Assembly (NCBI GenBank): GCA_019749855.1
Contig: JAIEPI010000136.1
Coordinates: 1-10,286, forward strand
Origin: Rickettsiales bacterium
Lineage (GTDB): Bacteria; Pseudomonadota; Alphaproteobacteria; Rickettsiales; UBA998
Direction of reading: 5' to 3'
DNA: 10,286 nucleotides
Both the position numbers and the translations under genes were made by a program. The notes beneath the pieces are model-generated. The model saw nothing but the letters and a program-made list of their open reading frames with translations, did no database searches and was not told the origin of the DNA. Positions 6,916 to 10,286 of the stretch are shown here, piece after piece. How positions within the stretch are numbered: position 1 is the first letter of the stretch; the number at the start of each line of letters is the position of its first letter.

Positions 6916-7507
6916 ATCTGATTTTCCATTCCCTGTTTCACGTGAAACATTAACGCAACTTGATGTCTATGTTTCGACTTTATTGCAGTGGAATAAGCGC
7001 ATTAATTTAATTGCACAATCAACCACGCCAGACCTAGTTAAACGTCATGTACTGGATTCAGCACAGATATATCCACTCATCCCGACACAGGCCGAACGAG
7101 TGATTGATTTAGGCAGTGGGGCCGGCTTTCCGGGCCTGATCTTGGCTTTGCTTAGTGACAAGGAAGTGCACCTCATAGAGTCTGACAAAAGAAAAACCGT
7201 TTTCCTACAGGAGGTTGCTCGCCTAACAGGAGCAACGGCATTTATTCATTGCTCGCGGATTGAAGACGTTAAAGACCTTCAGGCAGATGTCATTACCGCG
7301 CGTGCCTTAGCCCCACTTCATCTATTACTAGAGGTTGCTGAACCTTTTTTACATAGCAGTAGCATTTGCCTCTTTCCTAAGGGAGAAAATTACATTAAAG
7401 AATTAGATGAAGTTCGTGGCTGGACGTACCGGAAAACAATCTATCCAAGTACCGTCCATCCTGGTTCAGCGATTGTGCAGCTCTCTCACTTACAGCGTGA
7501 CCTATGA
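6905..7507 (+). CDS. rsmG: 16S rRNA (guanine-N7) methyltransferase RsmG (GidB)
   Basis: SAM-dependent methyltransferase that makes m7G527 (E. coli numbering) in 16S rRNA; loss of this methylation gives low-level streptomycin resistance in several bacteria. It is 200 residues, normal for the family. Visible are LLQWNKRINLIAQST (26-40), the SAM loop VIDLGSGAGFPG (66-77), the acidic strand end LIESDKRK (90-97), SRIED (117-121), ITARALAPL (130-138) and FPKGENY (157-163). ATG 6905 lies within the last codons of mnmG (11-bp overlap), and no clear ribosome site precedes it, so coupling to mnmG translation is likely. Codons 10-15 (P-V-S-R-E-T) are written by a perfect parS site, a known arrangement in which the protein N-terminus is constrained by the centromere sequence. 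The stop overlaps the parA start (ATGA). Confidence 0.96.
   Translation: MLHESDFPFPVSRETLTQLDVYVSTLLQWNKRINLIAQSTTPDLVKRHVLDSAQIYPLIPTQAERVIDLGSGAGFPGLILALLSDKEVHLIESDKRKTVFLQEVARLTGATAFIHCSRIEDVKDLQADVITARALAPLHLLLEVAEPFLHSSSICLFPKGENYIKELDEVRGWTYRKTIYPSTVHPGSAIVQLSHLQRDL
6934..6949. promoter_or_regulatory. parS: parS centromere site, perfect palindrome, inside rsmG
   Basis: TGTTTCACGTGAAACA is an exact 16-bp inverted repeat identical to the canonical bacterial parS. It lies inside the rsmG reading frame 570 bp before parA. ParB-CTP clamps are expected to load here and spread over the surrounding DNA, marking the origin-proximal region for segregation. Confidence 0.97.
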
Positions 7508-8301
7508 CCCGTATCATCTCGATTGTTAATCAAAAAGGTGGCGTTGGCAAGACAACCACCACCGTGAATTTGGCAACCGCGCTCGCCGCCATTGGACAAA
7601 AAACCCTCATCATTGACCTTGATCCACAAGGCAATGCAAGCACTGGTCTCGGTGTTGGCGCTAGTCAACGCAAGTTGACCTCCTATGATCTTTTCATTGG
7701 TGGTAAAACCGTCTCACAAACCAGTCAGAAAACAGACATTCCGCGGCTGGATATTATTCCATCCAATATAGATCTCTCGGGTGCTGAGATTGAGCTGGTA
7801 ACGATGGAATCACGTGAGCATCGTTTACGTAGTGCTCTAGCCAAAGAGGTGCTTGATTACGATTATGTACTCATTGATTGCCCCCCTTCCCTCGGCTTAG
7901 TTACCATCAACGCGTTGGCGGCAGCGCAGTCGGTTTTTATACCGCTTCAGTGTGAGTTTTATGCTCTGGAGGGGCTGAGTCATCTGCTGAAAACAGTTCA
8001 GTTGATCAAACGAAAACTCAATCCAGCACTGGATATTCTGGGCATTGTTCTCACCATGTACGATAAGCGCAACCGTTTGACGGAACATGTTGAAAATGAT
8101 GTGCGCAGTGTGCTTGGCGATCAGGTTTGCAAAACGGTGATTCCACGCAATGTACGTATGTCCGAGGCACCGTCATTTGGTAAACCCGCGCTGGTTTACG
8201 ATATTAATTGCCGTGGCTCTCAGGCCTACCTTCGACTCGCACGTGAAATTATGCGCAAAGAAGATATCCGTCTTGACGATCACAGCAAGAGCGCGGCATA
8301 A
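7504..8301 (+). CDS. parA: Chromosome-partitioning ATPase ParA (Soj)
   Basis: ATPase of the ParA/MinD class. ATP-bound dimers coat the nucleoid, and ParB-stimulated hydrolysis drives origin movement. It is 265 residues with no N-terminal DNA-binding extension, the chromosomal (type Ia-short, Soj-like) form. The deviant Walker A is KGGVGKTT (11-18) with signature Lys11. Walker A' is IIDLDPQGNAS (36-46), and Walker B is YVLIDCPPSLGL (121-132). The later block is IPRNVRMSEAPSFGKP (213-228), which is highly conserved in Soj proteins and contains the Arg residues implicated in DNA binding. ATG 7504 overlaps the rsmG stop by four bases, and no Shine-Dalgarno is evident, so its translation probably depends on rsmG. 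parB follows after 24 bp. Confidence 0.97.
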   Translation: MTRIISIVNQKGGVGKTTTTVNLATALAAIGQKTLIIDLDPQGNASTGLGVGASQRKLTSYDLFIGGKTVSQTSQKTDIPRLDIIPSNIDLSGAEIELVTMESREHRLRSALAKEVLDYDYVLIDCPPSLGLVTINALAAAQSVFIPLQCEFYALEGLSHLLKTVQLIKRKLNPALDILGIVLTMYDKRNRLTEHVENDVRSVLGDQVCKTVIPRNVRMSEAPSFGKPALVYDINCRGSQAYLRLAREIMRKEDIRLDDHSKSAA

Positions 8302-8312
8302 ACGTGGGGACT

Positions 8313-8318
8313 GAGGAA
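8313..8318 (+). promoter_or_regulatory. Strong Shine-Dalgarno of parB
   Basis: GAGGAA lies seven bases before ATG 8326 in the 24-bp parA-parB gap. It is among the best ribosome sites in the run, so ParB can be translated independently of ParA. An ATG at 8319 overlaps it in another frame and is too close to be used. Confidence 0.7.
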
Positions 8319-8325
8319 ATGCGCT

Positions 8326-9234
8326 ATGAGTAACGCACCAAAAAAAGGGCTGGGTAAGGGGCTATCTGCCTTGATGTCAGATGAGTACAGCTCCACCATG
8401 GACGAGTCCTCGCAGCCCAATGTTTTTGCTACACGCAGCTTGCCACTCGACCAGATTATTTCCGGCAAATATCAGCCTCGCAGCCGTTTCAATGAGCAAT
8501 ATCTTCAGGAGCTTGCCGATTCAATCCGCAAAAATGGGATTATGCAGCCCATTTTGGTACGGTTGATATCTGATTCCGATCAGTATGAAATTATCGCCGG
8601 CGAGCGTCGCTGGCGTGCCGCGCAAATCGCTGGCCTGACAGAAATCCCTGTTCTTATCAAAGAGATTGACGATCAGCAGGCTCTGGAGCTCGCGCTTGTT
8701 GAAAACATTCAACGTCAGGATCTAACGCCACTGGAAGAAGCCTCTGGTTATCAACGGCTGATTGATGAATTCAGCTACACGCAAGAGGAACTGGCAACGA
8801 CGGTTGGTAAGAGTCGCAGTCATGTCGCAAACCTGTTGCGCTTGCTTAGTCTGCCAGAAAAAATCAAGACCCATCTCGATGAGGAAAGACTCAGCATGGG
8901 GCATGCCCGTGCGTTATTAAATCATAAAGATGCGGAGGCGCTGGCTGATGAAGTGGTCAAACGCGGCTTGAATGTTCGCCAAACGGAGAATCTTTGCCGT
9001 AGCGGGTTACCACAAGCCAGCAGCAGCACATCAGAGAAACGCCGTGCGACAACTCGAGGCTCATCGTCACGCGATAAAGACCCCGATATTCTGGCTCTTG
9101 AAGAAACGCTCTCAGAGAATCTCGGTTTACGCGTCAGCATCAACGATGAGGGCCAACAAGGGCAGATTATCATTTCCTACGATTCACTCAGTCAACTCGA
9201 TGACATCCTCAGACGCCTTGGCGGCGGCGCTTAG
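8326..9234 (+). CDS. parB: Chromosome-partitioning protein ParB (Spo0J), parS-binding CTPase
   Basis: DNA-binding CTPase that recognises parS, slides as a CTP clamp and activates ParA. It is 302 residues. The basic N-terminal start KKGLGKGLSALM (6-17) is the family's ParA-interaction motif. The ParB/sulfiredoxin-like domain has QPRSRF (50-55), the CTP-binding GERRWRA (92-98) and the box ENIQRQDLTPLEEA (126-139). A KorB-like helix-turn-helix for parS reading lies around TQEELATTVGKSRSHVANLLRLL (152-174). A Ser/Arg-rich linker (about 231-250) precedes the C-terminal dimerisation domain (253-302). All key motifs are intact. The 3' end overlaps the next gene by about 35 bp. Confidence 0.97.
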   Translation: MSNAPKKGLGKGLSALMSDEYSSTMDESSQPNVFATRSLPLDQIISGKYQPRSRFNEQYLQELADSIRKNGIMQPILVRLISDSDQYEIIAGERRWRAAQIAGLTEIPVLIKEIDDQQALELALVENIQRQDLTPLEEASGYQRLIDEFSYTQEELATTVGKSRSHVANLLRLLSLPEKIKTHLDEERLSMGHARALLNHKDAEALADEVVKRGLNVRQTENLCRSGLPQASSSTSEKRRATTRGSSSRDKDPDILALEETLSENLGLRVSINDEGQQGQIIISYDSLSQLDDILRRLGGGA

Positions 9235-10090
9235 CCACCTGAGCGCGACCCAGCGCCGCTTTCACATCCATCTTATTTCCGACTCTACCGGAGAGACTGT
9301 TAGTAGTGTCTGTCGGGCAGCGCTGGCACAGTTTGAAAACATCGAGCCAGACGAACATATCTGGTCATTGGTTCGTACACCCAATCAAATGAAAAAGGTG
9401 TTGGCAGGCATTAGTGAGAATCCCGGAGTCGTGCTCTACACACTGGTGGACAAAGAACTGCGCGATATTTTGAAGCAGCATTGCCATCAGCATACACTGC
9501 CTTGCATCCCAATATTGTCTCGTGTCATCTCTGAGTTAACCGCCTATTTGGGTATTCAGACCATCTCTCAGCCAGGCAAGCAGCATGAGCTGAATGATGA
9601 TTATTTCTCACGTGTAGAGGCGATTAATTATGCACTCGCCCATGACGATGGTCAGGCAACATGGGAGCTGGAGGAAGCCGATATGGTGGTGGTGGGTGTC
9701 TCACGAACATCCAAATCGCCGACATGTGTGTATCTTGCCTATCGTGGTTTTAAAGCGGCTAATGTACCATTCGTCAGTGGGGTGCCACTACCCGATGGAT
9801 TGGCTGAATTAAAGCGGCCTCTTGTGGTGGGCCTGACCATTGATCCAGACCGTTTACTGCAGATTCGACATACGCGGTTACAGTCACTGACGGGTAAGGG
9901 CGAAACCAATTATGTCGATATTGAACAAATTCGTGATGAGGTGAAAGAATCACGCAAAATATATGCGCGTTATCATTGGCCCGTGATCGATGTCACACGC
10001 CGATCGGTGGAAGAAACCGCTGCCACCATCATTCAATATTATCAAAAACACTACGAGAAGCGAGTCCTGCATGGCAGCCAAAACGGGTAG
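9200..10090 (+). CDS. PPDK/PEP-synthase regulatory kinase-phosphorylase (PPSR family, DUF299)
   Basis: Bifunctional serine/threonine kinase and Pi-dependent pyrophosphorylase of the PPSR family. Members switch pyruvate phosphate dikinase or PEP synthase off with ADP and on with phosphate, setting flux between pyruvate and PEP. It is 296 residues from ATG 9200 (family about 270-280). Family marks are RRFHIHLISDSTGET (19-33), the P-loop-like GVSRTSKSP (166-174) and a C-terminal block with RYHWPVIDVTRRSVEETA. The target enzyme is not in the window, so PPDK versus PEP synthase is open. The start is uncertain. ATG 9200 lies inside parB (35-bp overlap), has no clear ribosome site and gives an N-terminus about 18 residues longer than usual. 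TTG 9218 is an alternative. The reading frame is open further upstream within parB, but that part is coding only for parB. Confidence 0.92.
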   Translation: MTSSDALAAALSHLSATQRRFHIHLISDSTGETVSSVCRAALAQFENIEPDEHIWSLVRTPNQMKKVLAGISENPGVVLYTLVDKELRDILKQHCHQHTLPCIPILSRVISELTAYLGIQTISQPGKQHELNDDYFSRVEAINYALAHDDGQATWELEEADMVVVGVSRTSKSPTCVYLAYRGFKAANVPFVSGVPLPDGLAELKRPLVVGLTIDPDRLLQIRHTRLQSLTGKGETNYVDIEQIRDEVKESRKIYARYHWPVIDVTRRSVEETAATIIQYYQKHYEKRVLHGSQNG

Positions 10091-10286
10091 GGCCGCGCTG
10101 GTCGGCTTGGTGGGCCATCCCATTACGCACTCACTATCACCCGCGATTCATGAATTCTGGATGGCAGAGCACTCCATGGATGCGGCCTATATCCCGATCA
10201 GGAGTAGTGAGGGTAATCTCGTGTCGCTGATGCAAGCATTACGAAAGCTCGACTTGCGGGGCTTGAATGTCACGGTACCCTTCAAG
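10071..10286 (+). CDS. aroE: Shikimate dehydrogenase AroE, N-terminal 72 codons (3' end cut by window)
   Basis: NADPH-dependent reduction of 3-dehydroshikimate to shikimate in aromatic amino-acid synthesis. The visible part is the substrate-binding domain. VGHPITHSLSP (14-24) contains the Ser-Leu-Ser that holds the shikimate carboxylate (Ser21, Ser23). GLNVTVPFK (64-72) ends on the catalytic Lys72, which is the last codon in the window. ATG 10071 overlaps the end of the preceding regulatory gene by 20 bp, with only a weak GCGAG before it. No other in-frame ATG precedes the conserved block. The C-terminal NADP domain lies outside the window. Confidence 0.93.
   Translation, partial: MAAKTGRAALVGLVGHPITHSLSPAIHEFWMAEHSMDAAYIPIRSSEGNLVSLMQALRKLDLRGLNVTVPFK

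Noticed and set aside
8241..8256. CACGTGAAA at the 3' end of parA as a third parS
   Set aside because: Only 10 of 16 positions match and the left arm is lost; the CACGTG cores at 3954, 7811 and 9609 are also poor outside the core.
8922..9173. 83-codon minus-strand open frame inside parB
   Set aside because: Complement of the parB linker and C-terminal domain, with no recognisable motif.
8972..9199. Upstream open frame extending the PPSR-family protein by 76 residues
   Set aside because: It is the off-frame shadow of the parB linker and dimerisation domain; its sequence shows no family similarity and the known N-terminus lies after 9200.

Overview
This is a gene-dense chromosomal window with no rRNA, tRNA, insertion sequence or CRISPR visible. 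It most likely comes from an alphaproteobacterium of moderate GC content. The main evidence is the uninterrupted order mnmE-mnmG-rsmG-parA-parB, with canonical parS sites inside it, followed by a PPDK/PEP-synthetase regulatory protein gene and aroE. This is the classical origin-proximal chromosome-partition neighbourhood, and the ppsR-aroE continuation is typical of alphaproteobacteria. I cannot name a genus.

Left part (1-2653, + strand): the 3' end of yejE (permease) and complete yejF (double ATPase), the end of a YejABEF-type peptide ABC importer operon. The two overlap by an ATGA. A convergent NADPH:quinone oxidoreductase-like gene (complement 2648-3637) shares its stop-codon region with yejF. 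A 61-bp divergent gap (3638-3698) separates it from the next block.

Right part (3699-10286, + strand): seven genes that look like one transcription unit. mnmE and mnmG encode the two subunits of the enzyme that modifies the tRNA wobble uridine. rsmG encodes the 16S rRNA m7G methyltransferase. parA and parB encode the segregation ATPase and the parS-binding CTPase. Next come a pyruvate-phosphate-dikinase/PEP-synthase regulatory kinase-phosphorylase and the first 72 codons of shikimate dehydrogenase. Junctions are very tight: a 19-bp gap, an 11-bp overlap, a 4-bp overlap, a 24-bp gap, a 35-bp overlap and a 20-bp overlap. Two parS sites are present: a perfect 16/16 palindrome inside the rsmG coding sequence (6934-6949) and a one-base variant exactly between mnmE and mnmG (5043-5058), where it also supplies the mnmG ribosome-binding site.

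I found no undescribed system. The points most worth checking are the parS site that doubles as a translation signal, a 13-codon reading frame that starts in it, a locally AT-rich stretch coinciding with the parS-bearing genes, and the tight translational linkage of parB to the carbon-metabolism regulator. No stretch over 300 bp lacks a gene.
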